Below, piece after piece: positions 35,053-44,134 of a DNA stretch of 64,000 nt. This DNA comes from Aliiroseovarius marinus (GTDB taxonomy: Bacteria > Pseudomonadota > Alphaproteobacteria > Rhodobacterales > Rhodobacteraceae). A model generated the notes under the pieces. It saw nothing but the letters and a program-made list of their open reading frames with translations. It was not told the DNA's origin and ran no database searches. The stretch is taken from contig NZ_SAIT01000011.1 of assembly GCF_004360145.1 (NCBI RefSeq), positions 62,001-126,000 on the forward strand, in the 5' to 3' direction. Positions within the stretch are counted from its first letter, which is position 1. Every line of letters begins with the position of its first letter. The translations under genes were made by a program, and so were the position numbers.

Positions 35053-36660
35053 CTACTGAGAAACAGCGTCGCTGGCCTTCATGTCGAAGGCCGCGGCCAT
35101 CAGCGCGCGGGTATAGTCTGTCGCGGGTGCATCAAAGATCTGATCCGCGTCACCGCTCTCCACCACGTCGCCTGCCCGCATAACCAGCACCTTGTGGCTG
35201 AGCGCGCGCACCACACGCAGGTCGTGCGAAATGAACAGATAGGCCAGCCCGTGCTTCCTTTGCAGGTTGCGCAGAAGCTCGACGATCTGCACCTGCACGG
35301 TCATGTCGAGGGCCGAAGTCGGCTCGTCCAGTACCACCAGTTTTGGGCGCAGGATCATGGCGCGGGCGATAGCGATGCGCTGACGTTGCCCGCCGGAAAA
35401 CTCGTGCGGATAGCGGTGCATCGTGTCGGGGTCGAGGCCCACCTCTTCCATGATTTCCGCCACCATCTCGCGCCGGTTGCGGCCCGGTTCCAGCCCGTGC
35501 ACGGAGAGACCCTCGGCGATGATCTCCTCGGCGGTCATGCGGGGGGACAGTGATCCATAGGGGTCTTGGAACACGATCTGCATATCACGGCGCAGGGGCT
35601 GCAGTTGACGCGATTTCAGCCCCTGAATGCCGTCACCCATGAAGACAATCGGCCCGTCCGAGCTGATCAATCGCATCACGGCCAGCGCCAACGTGGTCTT
35701 GCCGGATCCGCTTTCGCCCACGATGCCGATCGTTTCGCCCGCGCGGACGTTGAAGGTGGCTGCGTTCACCGCCTTGATGTGGCCGACAGTGCGGCGCATC
35801 AAGCCGCGTTGGATTGGAAACCAAATGCGCAGGTCTTTGGCGCTTGCGATTTCCGGTGCGTCGGCGGGGACGGGATCGGGACGGCCATGCGCCTCGGCCC
35901 CTAGCAGCATCTTGGTATAGTCATGCTGCGGGTTCTCGAACACCTCGGCGGTGGGGCCGGCTTCAACGATCTCGCCGTCTTTCATGACGCAAACGCGGTC
36001 CGCGATTTTACGCACGATGCCAAGGTCGTGGGTGATGAACAGAAGGCTCATCCCCTCGCTTTCCTTCAGATCCGCCAGCAGGTCGAGGATCTGCGCCTGA
36101 ATGGTCACATCCAGCGCCGTGGTGGGTTCATCCGCAATCAAAAGCTCCGGCCCATTGGCCAGCGCCATCGCGATCATCACGCGCTGCCGTTGCCCGCCGG
36201 ACAACTGGTGCGGATAGTTCTGCAACCGCGTTTCCGCGTCGCGAATACCGACCTTGTCCAGAAGCTCCAGAATGCGGGCGCGCACGGCGTCGCCGGTCAG
36301 GCCCTGATGCAGCTGGATCGACTCTGCCATCTGCTTTTCGATCGTGTGCAGAGGGTTCAGCGAGGTCATCGGCTCTTGAAAGATAAAGCTGATGTCATTG
36401 CCACGTACATCGCGCAGATCTGACTTTGACGCGCCAATCATCTCGCGCCCTTCATAGGTGATGGACCCAGTGACCTCGGCGCTGTCTGGCAGAAGCGACA
36501 CGGTCGACAGGGCGGACACGGATTTCCCCGACCCACTTTCGCCGACCAGCGCGACGGTCTCGCCCTTCTCGACGGTGAAGCTGATCCCACGCACGGCGGG
36601 GTGGCTTTGCCCGTCCTGTCGGAAGCTGACGCTTAGGTTGTTGACGGTCAGAAGGCTCAT
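35053..36660 (-). CDS. yejF: YejF-type dual ATP-binding protein of a peptide ABC transporter
   Basis: This 535-residue protein contains two complete ABC ATPase domains in tandem. The first has [13 protein letters not shown] and [15 protein letters not shown], and the second has [14 protein letters not shown] and [15 protein letters not shown]. Each carries its own Walker B segment ([26 protein letters not shown]). It powers YejBE for uptake of oligopeptides or microcin-C-like compounds brought by YejA. It is the last gene of yejA-B-E-F and overlaps yejE by 4 bases. Confidence 0.95.
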   Translation of the reverse strand: MSLLTVNNLSVSFRQDGQSHPAVRGISFTVEKGETVALVGESGSGKSVSALSTVSLLPDSAEVTGSITYEGREMIGASKSDLRDVRGNDISFIFQEPMTSLNPLHTIEKQMAESIQLHQGLTGDAVRARILELLDKVGIRDAETRLQNYPHQLSGGQRQRVMIAMALANGPELLIADEPTTALDVTIQAQILDLLADLKESEGMSLLFITHDLGIVRKIADRVCVMKDGEIVEAGPTAEVFENPQHDYTKMLLGAEAHGRPDPVPADAPEIASAKDLRIWFPIQRGLMRRTVGHIKAVNAATFNVRAGETIGIVGESGSGKTTLALAVMRLISSDGPIVFMGDGIQGLKSRQLQPLRRDMQIVFQDPYGSLSPRMTAEEIIAEGLSVHGLEPGRNRREMVAEIMEEVGLDPDTMHRYPHEFSGGQRQRIAIARAMILRPKLVVLDEPTSALDMTVQVQIVELLRNLQRKHGLAYLFISHDLRVVRALSHKVLVMRAGDVVESGDADQIFDAPATDYTRALMAAAFDMKASDAVSQ

Positions 36661-37763
36661 TGGAAGGTCTTTCTTGGGTCAAACGCGTCTCGTACGCCCT
36701 CAAAAATGAAGACGAGCAGCGACAGAAGGATCGAGAAGGTCATGAAGGCGGTAAAGGCCAGCCACGGGGCTTGCAGGTTTTGCTTGGCCTGACGGGTCAA
36801 TTCGCCCAGCGACGGGGCCGAAGACGGCAGGCCGAAGCCAAGGAAGTCCAGCGTGGCCAATGTGGAAATCGTACCGGTGATGATGAAGGGCAGCATGGTC
36901 AGCGTGGCGACCATTGCGTTGGGCAGTACGTGGCGGAACATGATCACGCGATTGGACACGCCAAGCGCACGGGCGGCGCGAACGTATTCGAAATTGCGGG
37001 CGCGCAGGAATTCAGCGCGGACGACGCCGACCAGCGCGGGCCAGCCGAACAGGACCGTCACAAAGACCAACAGCCAGAAACTTCGCCCAAGGATCGCGAA
37101 GAGGATGATGATCACGTAGAGCGACGGGGTCGAGGCCCAGATTTCCAAAATCCGCTGGAAGATCAGGTCGATCCAGCCCCCGAAATAGCCCTGAATGGCC
37201 CCTGCCGTGATCCCGATGATCGAGGTCAGGATGGTCACGACAACGGTGAAGAACACGGACAGGCGGAAGCCATAGATCACGCGGGCCAACACGTCGCGCG
37301 CGGTGTCATCGGTGCCCAGAAGGTGCTGCGCATCTGGCGCACTGGGGGCGGCGCCGTCGATGTCGTTGATGGTGGTGTAGCTATAGGGGATCGGCGGCCA
37401 GATCAGCCAACCTTTGTTGATCGGTTCACCCTCGACCGTGCCGGTTTTGGCCTCGGCAATCACACCTTCCGGGTCGTCCCAGCAGGCCTGTGACCCTTGG
37501 GCGATGATCAGGCATTGCACCTCGATATCGCCATAGACGGCCTCGGTCTTGAAGTCGCCGCCGAACGCGGTTTCGGGGTAGAACTTGACAACCGGCGTGT
37601 AGAAGCCGCCATCGTACTTCACCAAAATCGGTTTGTCGTTGGCCAGAAGCTCGGCAAACAGCGACAGGCCAAACAGGATCGCGAACAGGATCAGCGACCA
37701 GAAAGCGCGGCCATTGCGGCGGAAGTTGCGCCAGCGGCGTTGGTTGAGGGGGGACAGCGCCAT
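36657..37763 (-). CDS. yejE: YejE-type ABC transporter permease
   Basis: The 368-residue inner-membrane permease pairs with YejB. A first helix (about 20-40) precedes a periplasmic segment of about 100 residues, as in YejE/OppC-type proteins. The C-terminal part carries several helices and the EAA-like cytoplasmic loop (EYVRAARALGVSNRVIMFRHVLPNA). It is embedded between yejB (2 bases away) and yejF (4-base overlap), so subunit synthesis is coupled. Confidence 0.93.
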   Translation of the reverse strand: MALSPLNQRRWRNFRRNGRAFWSLILFAILFGLSLFAELLANDKPILVKYDGGFYTPVVKFYPETAFGGDFKTEAVYGDIEVQCLIIAQGSQACWDDPEGVIAEAKTGTVEGEPINKGWLIWPPIPYSYTTINDIDGAAPSAPDAQHLLGTDDTARDVLARVIYGFRLSVFFTVVVTILTSIIGITAGAIQGYFGGWIDLIFQRILEIWASTPSLYVIIILFAILGRSFWLLVFVTVLFGWPALVGVVRAEFLRARNFEYVRAARALGVSNRVIMFRHVLPNAMVATLTMLPFIITGTISTLATLDFLGFGLPSSAPSLGELTRQAKQNLQAPWLAFTAFMTFSILLSLLVFIFEGVRDAFDPRKTFQ

Positions 37764-37765
37764 GA

Positions 37766-38848
37766 TCAGACCTCGCGCCCTTCAAAGTCGATGCGGGGAT
37801 CGACGAAGACATACATGAGGTCCGAGAGGATGCCGACCAGAAGGCCCAGCAGACCGAAGACGAAGAGGGTGCCGAAGATCACCGGATAGTCGCGGGCGAG
37901 TGCGGCCTCGTAGCCCAGACGGCCAAGCCCATCGAGCGAGAAGAGCGTCTCGATAATGACCGAGCCGCCAAAGAACACGCCCAGAAAGACCGAGGGGAAG
38001 CCCGCGATCACGATCAGCATCGCGTTGCGGAAGACGTGGCCATAGAGCACGCGGTTCTCGGCCAGACCCTTGGCGCGGGCGGTGACGACATACTGCTTCT
38101 TGATCTCATCCAGAAAGCTGTTCTTGGTCAGAAGGGTCAGCGTCGCGAAGCTGGCAATCGTCGACGCCAGCACCGGCAATGTGATGTGCCAGAAGTAATC
38201 CACGACCTTGCCCCACAGGGACAACTCTTCCCAGTTGTCGGATGTCAGGCCGCGGAGCGGGAACCATTGCAGGTAAGACCCGCCCGCGAACAGCACCAGC
38301 AGAAGGATCGCGAACAGAAAGCCCGGGATGGCGTAGGCCACAATGATCATGGCCGAGGTCCAGGTGTCGAAATCCGATCCGTCGCGCACCGCTTTCTGAA
38401 TGCCCAGCGGGATCGAGATCATATAGGCGATCACGGTCGACCACAGCCCCAGCGTGATGGACACGGGCATTTTCTCGGCCACCAGCTCGAACACGCCGAT
38501 GGATCGGAAATAGCTCTCGCCGAAATCCAGTCGCATATAGTTCCAGATCATCGTGAAGAAACGCTCAAGCGGGGGCTTGTCGAAGCCGAATTCTTTCTCA
38601 AGTTCGGCAATGAATTCCGCAGGCAGACCGCGCGCACCAAGATAGCTTTCGTCGCCACCGCTGGCCTCGATCCCCGCATCCCCGCCGCCCGAGATCGTCT
38701 CGAACACATCCCCGCCGCCTTCCATCTGGGCGATGATCTGTTCGATCGGGCCTCCGGGCACGAATTGCGTCAGCGTGAAATTGATCACCATGATCCCAAA
38801 CAGGGTCGGGATGATCAAAAGCAGTCTTCGCAGAATATAGGCGCCCAT
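37766..38848 (-). CDS. yejB: YejB-type ABC transporter permease
   Basis: The 360-residue permease begins with [32 protein letters not shown], the usual first helix of DppB/OppB-type subunits. A periplasmic segment with Gly/Asp-rich stretch ([17 protein letters not shown]) follows. The EAA-type loop is [26 protein letters not shown]. It forms the membrane channel with YejE. It starts 39 bases downstream of the yejA stop. Confidence 0.94.
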   Translation of the reverse strand: MGAYILRRLLLIIPTLFGIMVINFTLTQFVPGGPIEQIIAQMEGGGDVFETISGGGDAGIEASGGDESYLGARGLPAEFIAELEKEFGFDKPPLERFFTMIWNYMRLDFGESYFRSIGVFELVAEKMPVSITLGLWSTVIAYMISIPLGIQKAVRDGSDFDTWTSAMIIVAYAIPGFLFAILLLVLFAGGSYLQWFPLRGLTSDNWEELSLWGKVVDYFWHITLPVLASTIASFATLTLLTKNSFLDEIKKQYVVTARAKGLAENRVLYGHVFRNAMLIVIAGFPSVFLGVFFGGSVIIETLFSLDGLGRLGYEAALARDYPVIFGTLFVFGLLGLLVGILSDLMYVFVDPRIDFEGREV

Positions 38849-38887
38849 ATGCGGTCCTTGGTTTTGTGCTCGGTTATCTGGGGCGGG

Positions 38888-40786
38888 TTATTTCAACACG
38901 CCCGCCGCTTCCAATTTGGCGGCTTTGTCCGCGTCGTACCACCAGAAGGACAGTTCGCCCAGAGCCAGCGGCGGCAGATTTTCCGGGTAGCCGAAGATGT
39001 CATAGAAGGCCACGGTGTGCTTGTTCTTGTACCATTGCGGAATGGTAAAGCCGATATGGCGCAGCACGCGGTCCAGCGCGTTGGTCGAGGTGCGCAGCTG
39101 ATCCAGCGTTTCCGACTGTGCCACGATGGGCAGAAGCGCATCCACCGCAGGATCGCGCAGACGCATCAGGTTGCGCGAGCTGTCTTCGGCGGTTTTCGAG
39201 TGGAACCATTGCTCTAGCCCCGTGCCGGGTTCGAACCCCATGCCAATCGAGTGGGTTACAAGATCGAAATCGCCCGAGCGGGTCCGCTCGATATATTGCG
39301 GGATGTCCACGCGGTCGAGTTTGGCATCCACGCCCAGCTGTTTCAGGTTCTCGACGATGGGGTTGATCACGCGGTCGAAAGCGGGGCTGTAGGTGACGAA
39401 AGTTGCCGACATGCGCTGGCCATCTTTTTCAAGGAAGCCGCTCGATCCGATCTCCCACCCGGCGTCTTCCAGCAGTTTGTTGGCCTGCCGATAGAATTTG
39501 CGCGAAGGGCGGTTTTCGTCGGCGTCGTGGACCGGCGGCATCACGGCGTCGGCGGTCAGGATGGTTTCGGGCAGCAAGCCTTGATCGACCAGCGGCTGAA
39601 GGATCTCGACCTCACCCGCGCTGGGAGCACCCTTGGCACCCAGATCAATGCCGGGCCAGAAGCTGTCGACACGGCTGTAGAGCCCGCGGAACAGGGCCTC
39701 GTTCGACCATTCGAAATTGAACATCAGCCCAAATGCGTCACGCACGTTGGGATCCTGCCAAACACCTTTGTCCAGATTGAAGATGAAGCTTTGCGCGGTT
39801 CCGACCGATCCATCGGGAAACTCGGCCTTGATTGCATATCCGTTGCGCAGGTTCGGGAAGTCGTAATCCTCGGCCCAGATTTGCGAGGAGTTCTCGGTGC
39901 GGAACGTGTAGGTGCCTGCCTTGAAGCCCTCCATCGCGGCGGTGCCGTCAGCGAAATAGATCGCCGTGATCTCGTCAAAGTTATTCTGTCCGACCGACAG
40001 CGGATGATCTGCACCCCAATAATTCGGGTCGCGCTCATAGGTCACGTGGCGGCCATAGTCGAAGCTGCCCAGCTTATAGGCGCCGGTCGCCATGAACGGC
40101 GCGTCCGAGCGTTCGTCCACCCGTGCGCCAGTTTCTTCGAACCACGCTTTCGACAGGGCCATGCTGCTGCCCGCAAAGCTGATCCGGTCACGTTTCGGGG
40201 AGTCTTCCGTGAAGGTGTACTTGACTTGCAGCGGGCCGGTGACTTCGACGCCCGCGACGATTTCCGTGATGATGGCGCGGTATTCGGCGATGCCCTGTTC
40301 GACAAACAGGTTGTGGCTGAAGGCGATGTCCTCTGCCGTCATCTTGGTGCCGTCCCAGAAGGTCACGTCGTCGCGCAGGTTGAAGATGACCCAAGACAGA
40401 TCGTCTGGATACTCCATCGTGGTGCACAGGAAGCAGTAGGTGCCATAGGGGTCGTCTGCGGTCGAGGTCAGGATGCTTTCATACCCGATCGTCGCCATCG
40501 AGGCCGTCGTCCCCTTGCGGGTGAACTGGTTGAAGCTGTCAAACGTGCCCTGCGCCCAGATCGAAATCTCGCCACCCTTTGGGGCGTTCGGGTTTACGTA
40601 ATCCAGATGTGTGAAATCCGGGCCGTATTTCAGCTCGCCGAAATTGGAATAGCCGTGGCTGACCGTGGTCTCGGCCTTGGCGGCCAAAGGTGCCAGCGCC
40701 AGCAAGGCCCCCGCGGCCAATCCGAACCCCAGTGTCAGGGCGCGGGTATCAGGTCGGGTCATGGTCTTGGTCTGTGCGTCGCGCAT
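38888..40786 (-). CDS. yejA: YejA-type periplasmic oligopeptide-binding protein
   Basis: The extracellular solute-binding protein (SBP family 5) of 632 residues has a signal peptide (about 1-40, ending PLAAKAE). The YejA-type N-terminus of the mature protein is clear (SHGYSNFGELKYGPDFTHLDYVNPNAPKGGE), as is the RDDVTFWDGTKMTAEDIAFSHNL block. The start was set at MRDAQTKT because GGAGG lies at the right distance. YejA captures peptides or antibiotic-like nucleotide peptides for YejBEF. It is the promoter-proximal gene of the operon. Confidence 0.94.
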   Translation of the reverse strand: MRDAQTKTMTRPDTRALTLGFGLAAGALLALAPLAAKAETTVSHGYSNFGELKYGPDFTHLDYVNPNAPKGGEISIWAQGTFDSFNQFTRKGTTASMATIGYESILTSTADDPYGTYCFLCTTMEYPDDLSWVIFNLRDDVTFWDGTKMTAEDIAFSHNLFVEQGIAEYRAIITEIVAGVEVTGPLQVKYTFTEDSPKRDRISFAGSSMALSKAWFEETGARVDERSDAPFMATGAYKLGSFDYGRHVTYERDPNYWGADHPLSVGQNNFDEITAIYFADGTAAMEGFKAGTYTFRTENSSQIWAEDYDFPNLRNGYAIKAEFPDGSVGTAQSFIFNLDKGVWQDPNVRDAFGLMFNFEWSNEALFRGLYSRVDSFWPGIDLGAKGAPSAGEVEILQPLVDQGLLPETILTADAVMPPVHDADENRPSRKFYRQANKLLEDAGWEIGSSGFLEKDGQRMSATFVTYSPAFDRVINPIVENLKQLGVDAKLDRVDIPQYIERTRSGDFDLVTHSIGMGFEPGTGLEQWFHSKTAEDSSRNLMRLRDPAVDALLPIVAQSETLDQLRTSTNALDRVLRHIGFTIPQWYKNKHTVAFYDIFGYPENLPPLALGELSFWWYDADKAAKLEAAGVLK

Positions 40787-40914
40787 GGCGGTACCTCCGT
40801 TCATCAGCGGAATGCGTTGATCCGAGTAAAAAGCGCTGCCCGATAACATTCAAGGCGCGAATTGGTGAACTGGGTGTTAATCCGCCGTACGCCGCCCGAA
40901 ACGGCGCAACGAAA

Positions 40915-40943
40915 AAGGCCGCCCGGAATACCGGACGGCCTTT
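40915..40943 (-). terminator. Terminator after cycM
   Basis: The stem AAAGGCCGCCCGG pairs with CCGGACGGCCTTT (one mismatch) around an AATA loop and is followed by TTTTTC on the minus strand. It lies about 25 bases beyond the cycM stop codon. Confidence 0.85.
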
Positions 40944-40966
40944 GAATTTCTTCACCGAAGGGGCGC

Positions 40967-41515
40967 TTAGCCGCCGATGGTGGCCAGATACGCAACCAGG
41001 TTGGCGCGATCTTTGTCTTTCTTCAGACCCGAGAAGGTCATTTTGTTGCCCGGAGCGAAAGCTTTCGGGTTGGCCAGCCATGCGTCCAGAGCTTCGATGG
41101 TCCAAGCGTCACCGCTCATGCCAGCCAGAACGTCCGAGTAGCCGAAGCCAGCAACGCCAGCGATCGGGCGGTCAACCAGACCGTACAGGTGCGGGCCGGT
41201 GCCGTTGGCGCCGTCTTCCAGCTTGTGGCAGGCTTTACACTTGCCCCAGACCTTTTCGCCTTTGGCGGGGTCAGCTGCTGCAACCAGATCTGCAAAGGGA
41301 ACGGCTTCTTCCTCTTCCGCGGGGGCAGCGTCGCCGCTTTCAACTGCGATGACATAGCCGGTGGCGGCTGCGTGTGCTTCATCGCCATGGCCTGCGCCGT
41401 GGCCGCCGCCGCTGGTGTTATACAGCGCGCTGCCGGCCCAGTTGCCCAGCAGAAGTACCAAGAGCGTGCCAATCACGGCGGCGCTCGCTTTTGTAAAGGT
41501 CATTGTGTCGAACAT
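40967..41515 (-). CDS. cycM: Membrane-anchored cytochrome c (CycM / cytochrome c552 / cy type)
   Basis: The 182-residue c-type cytochrome is anchored by an uncleaved N-terminal helix (about 9-32, SAAVIGTLLVLLLGNWAGSALY). A His/Gly-rich (GGGHGAGHGDEAH) and acidic Ala/Glu-rich linker follows, then one class I heme domain with CKACH near residue 91. The distal methionine is in GNKMTFSGLKK. In Paracoccus and Rhodobacter such proteins carry electrons from the bc1 complex to terminal oxidases. The ATG at 41515 (MFDTMTF) is preferred over an earlier in-frame codon. It is divergent from pheA. Confidence 0.93.
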   Translation of the reverse strand: MFDTMTFTKASAAVIGTLLVLLLGNWAGSALYNTSGGGHGAGHGDEAHAAATGYVIAVESGDAAPAEEEEAVPFADLVAAADPAKGEKVWGKCKACHKLEDGANGTGPHLYGLVDRPIAGVAGFGYSDVLAGMSGDAWTIEALDAWLANPKAFAPGNKMTFSGLKKDKDRANLVAYLATIGG

Positions 41516-41634
41516 GTCGCGATCCGTCTCATCCAAAGTCAGAAGCCTTCTAGCCGCTTCCCTTGTGTCTTTTCAAGCGATATGACGCGCGACTTATAGT
41601 CCTTTAACGCTAACCCGCAGGGAGGGTCCGCAAA

Positions 41635-42468
41635 ATGACCAGCCGAATCGCCTTTCAAGGAGAGCCAGGCGCCTATTCCCACGAGGCATGTCAGGCCGCC
41701 AGACCGTATATGGAAGCCATGCCCTGCGAATCCTTTGACGAGGTCATCGCGGCCGTGCGCTCGGGGCAGGCGGATCAGGCGATGTTGCCGATCGAAAACA
41801 CGACCTATGGCCGGGTTGCGGACATTCACCGGCTTCTGCCTGAAAGTGGGCTGCATATTCTGGACGAGGCTTTCGTGCGCGTTCGGATCAGCCTGATGGG
41901 GCTACCGGGCGCCAAGATCGACGACATCAAGCTGGTGCGCGCACATCCCGTGTTGCTGCCGCAATCGGCAAACTTCCTGAAGATGCACGGCATGCGCGGC
42001 GTTGGTGCTGCGGACAGCGCCGGGGCGGCTGCACATCTGGCGAAAGCCAAGACGCAGGGTGAAGGGGTTCTAGCGTCCGCGCTGGCGGCGGATATTTACG
42101 GCCTCGATCTGCTGGCCGAGGATGTCGAAGATCACGGCCACAACACCACCCGCTTCGTCATCATGGGACGCGAGACCAATCTAGAGCGGCGTGGCGAGCA
42201 TGGCATGATGACCACATTCGTGTTCGAGGTCCGAAATATCCCGGCTGCGCTTTACAAAGCGATGGGCGGGTTTGCGACCAATGGCGTCAACATGACGAAG
42301 CTGGAAAGCTACATGGTGGATGGATCTTTCACCGCAACGCGATTCTATGCGGATATCGAAGGCCACCCGGATGATCGGGGCGTTCAATTGGCGCTAGAAG
42401 AACTGGCCTATTTTACGTCGTCACTGGACATTCTTGGAGTCTACCCCCGCGATCCCGCCCGCGACTAA
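41635..42468 (+). CDS. pheA: Prephenate dehydratase
   Basis: The 277-residue monofunctional enzyme converts prephenate to phenylpyruvate in phenylalanine synthesis. The catalytic domain (1-180) has AFQGEPGAYSHEA, LPIENTTYGRV and the catalytic HNTTRFVIMG. The C-terminal ACT domain (about 195-275) has KAMGGFATNGVNMTKLESYMVDG, whose LESY element takes part in phenylalanine feedback inhibition. It lacks the chorismate mutase part found in enteric PheA. The GGGAGGG upstream of the ATG is a good ribosome binding site. Confidence 0.95.
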   Translation: MTSRIAFQGEPGAYSHEACQAARPYMEAMPCESFDEVIAAVRSGQADQAMLPIENTTYGRVADIHRLLPESGLHILDEAFVRVRISLMGLPGAKIDDIKLVRAHPVLLPQSANFLKMHGMRGVGAADSAGAAAHLAKAKTQGEGVLASALAADIYGLDLLAEDVEDHGHNTTRFVIMGRETNLERRGEHGMMTTFVFEVRNIPAALYKAMGGFATNGVNMTKLESYMVDGSFTATRFYADIEGHPDDRGVQLALEELAYFTSSLDILGVYPRDPARD

Positions 42469-42487
42469 GAGAATGCGCTAGGCGCGG

Positions 42488-42949
42488 TCAGGTCTTGTAC
42501 CGCGCCTCGATCGTGGCAGCGTATTCCGAGACGCGTTTACGGAAGCGGCGCAGCATCGTCGTGCGTGCCAGCTTCAATGACTGGATTAACAGCCGTGCCG
42601 GAATGGTCTTGGGACGCATGTCGACGCTTAGGGTCATGCGTGTGCGCGTGCGGGACAAGGGCACCAACTCGACGTCCACATCGGCGGTTAGTCCCGAGAT
42701 TTTCGACCAGACGCGCAGCTGGTTCGGGCGCTCGAACTGTTCAAGATTGATGTCGGCAACCCGCTGACGGCCACGATGGGCAAACTTTGCCTGCCAGCTC
42801 ATGCCCTGTCCGGGCTGGGTCAGCGTATCGACGCGGCGCACCTCGGCCCCGCGGCGCAATGCGGCAAGTTCGAAGCTTTCGAAATCGGTGACGGCGTCGA
42901 ATACCTGATCGATTGTGGCCTCGATGTCTTCGTGGGTCTTGATTTTCAT
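42488..42949 (-). CDS. SRPBCC-like (START/polyketide cyclase fold) protein
   Basis: This 153-residue protein has the pattern of the SRPBCC superfamily, beginning with IEATIDQVFDAVTDFESFE, a typical first strand and helix, and ending in a long basic helix (LARTTMLRRFRKRVSEYAATIEARYKT). The fold binds hydrophobic ligands. No specific family or function was recognised. The ATG at 42949 follows an AGGAG site; a TTG one codon earlier is unlikely. It lies 40 bases downstream of nudC on the same strand and may be co-transcribed. Confidence 0.72.
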   Translation of the reverse strand: MKIKTHEDIEATIDQVFDAVTDFESFELAALRRGAEVRRVDTLTQPGQGMSWQAKFAHRGRQRVADINLEQFERPNQLRVWSKISGLTADVDVELVPLSRTRTRMTLSVDMRPKTIPARLLIQSLKLARTTMLRRFRKRVSEYAATIEARYKT

Positions 42950-42988
42950 CAAATGCTCCTGCCATTCGCGTCGACGGTGAAAATGAAG

Positions 42989-43951
42989 TTAGTCCAAGCG
43001 ATCCGCAAGCCAGTTCTGCATCAAAAAATGCGCAATTGCACCTTTTCGGGCGGGTTTGATCTCGGGATTGCGACCGGCAAAGATGTCCAGCATGTCCTCG
43101 CGCGTGATCCAAAGGGCATCGGCCAGTTCGTTCGGATCCAGCTTGATTTCGGTGGTTGTCGCATGCCCCCAGGTGCCGACCATCAATGATGACGGGTAGG
43201 GCCAGGGCTGAGACGCCAGATAGCCAACCGGCCCAACGCGAACGCCTGATTCCTCGTAGACCTCGCGCCGTGTGGCCGCTTCAATGGTCTCGCCGGGTTC
43301 GACGAATCCTGCCAGCAGGGAATACATGTCCTCGGGCCAGCCGATTCCCCGCCCCACCAGAACCGAGTTGCCGTGTGTGATCAGCATGATCACCACCGGA
43401 TCGGTCCGGGGAAAATGCGAGCGCCCGCAATCCCCGCAATCCCGTTGCCAGCCAGCCATCGCAACATCTGTCTTCGTGCCGCAATTGGCGCAGAACCCGT
43501 GGATGCGGTGCCATTCCAAGATCGAGCGCGCGGTGGCCGCGACCTCGGCCTCGTCCGGGGTCAGGCCTGCCATCGTTGCGCGCAGCTCGGCAAAGCCAAA
43601 GTCCGCGGGCAGATCGGGGTGGCGCTGGATGCTGCGATCCACGAACTGCGTGGCGTCCGGCAGGTCGTCCTCGGGCTCCCACCGGGACACGTCCAGTGCG
43701 AACAGCGGCACATCGTTCTGAAGGCCAAGATAAACGCGCGGGGCGGCTTCGAAATCGGCAGGCAGCGTGGCTTGGGTCAGATAAGCCAGATCCCAGCCAT
43801 CGCCCTCGGGCTTCAGCAGGATTTTCCCGCGCCACAGGGGCAACAGGTGCCCAGTCTGCGCCAATGCGGCGAGCTTTTCCGGGTTTCCACGGCTTTCGGC
43901 ATCCCGGTTTAGATTGCCTGCTGCAAATGTGACCTGCTCGGCGATTTTCAT
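42989..43951 (-). CDS. nudC: NAD(+)/NADH pyrophosphatase (NudC)
   Basis: The 320-residue Nudix hydrolase splits NADH (and NAD caps on RNA) into NMN(H) and AMP. A zinc ribbon (CANCGTKTDVAMAGWQRDCGDC) precedes the Nudix box GFVEPGETIEAATRREVYEESG, which is complete. The SQPWPYPSSLM motif after the box is the NudC-specific signature. The N-terminal domain is typical of longer NudC forms. It is divergent from the metallophosphatase gene. Confidence 0.95.
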   Translation of the reverse strand: MKIAEQVTFAAGNLNRDAESRGNPEKLAALAQTGHLLPLWRGKILLKPEGDGWDLAYLTQATLPADFEAAPRVYLGLQNDVPLFALDVSRWEPEDDLPDATQFVDRSIQRHPDLPADFGFAELRATMAGLTPDEAEVAATARSILEWHRIHGFCANCGTKTDVAMAGWQRDCGDCGRSHFPRTDPVVIMLITHGNSVLVGRGIGWPEDMYSLLAGFVEPGETIEAATRREVYEESGVRVGPVGYLASQPWPYPSSLMVGTWGHATTTEIKLDPNELADALWITREDMLDIFAGRNPEIKPARKGAIAHFLMQNWLADRLD

Positions 43952-44134
43952 GGGGCGGTCCTACGTTGGTTCATTGCCGCGCACGCTATCAGAGCCCACC
44001 CGACTGTCCAGTTTTGAATCTTGCCGTTATCGGGTCATTAAATTGACATTATGCAACATTAGCGAGAATTGGAGCTACCTAAACACCCAAGGGGTGAGTG
44101 TGAAAAGTGGCCGAGGGAAAGAAATGGTAAGGGG

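Noticed and set aside
39251-40846. 531-codon open frame on the plus strand
   Set aside because: It is antisense to yejA, which has clear family features, signal peptide and operon context.
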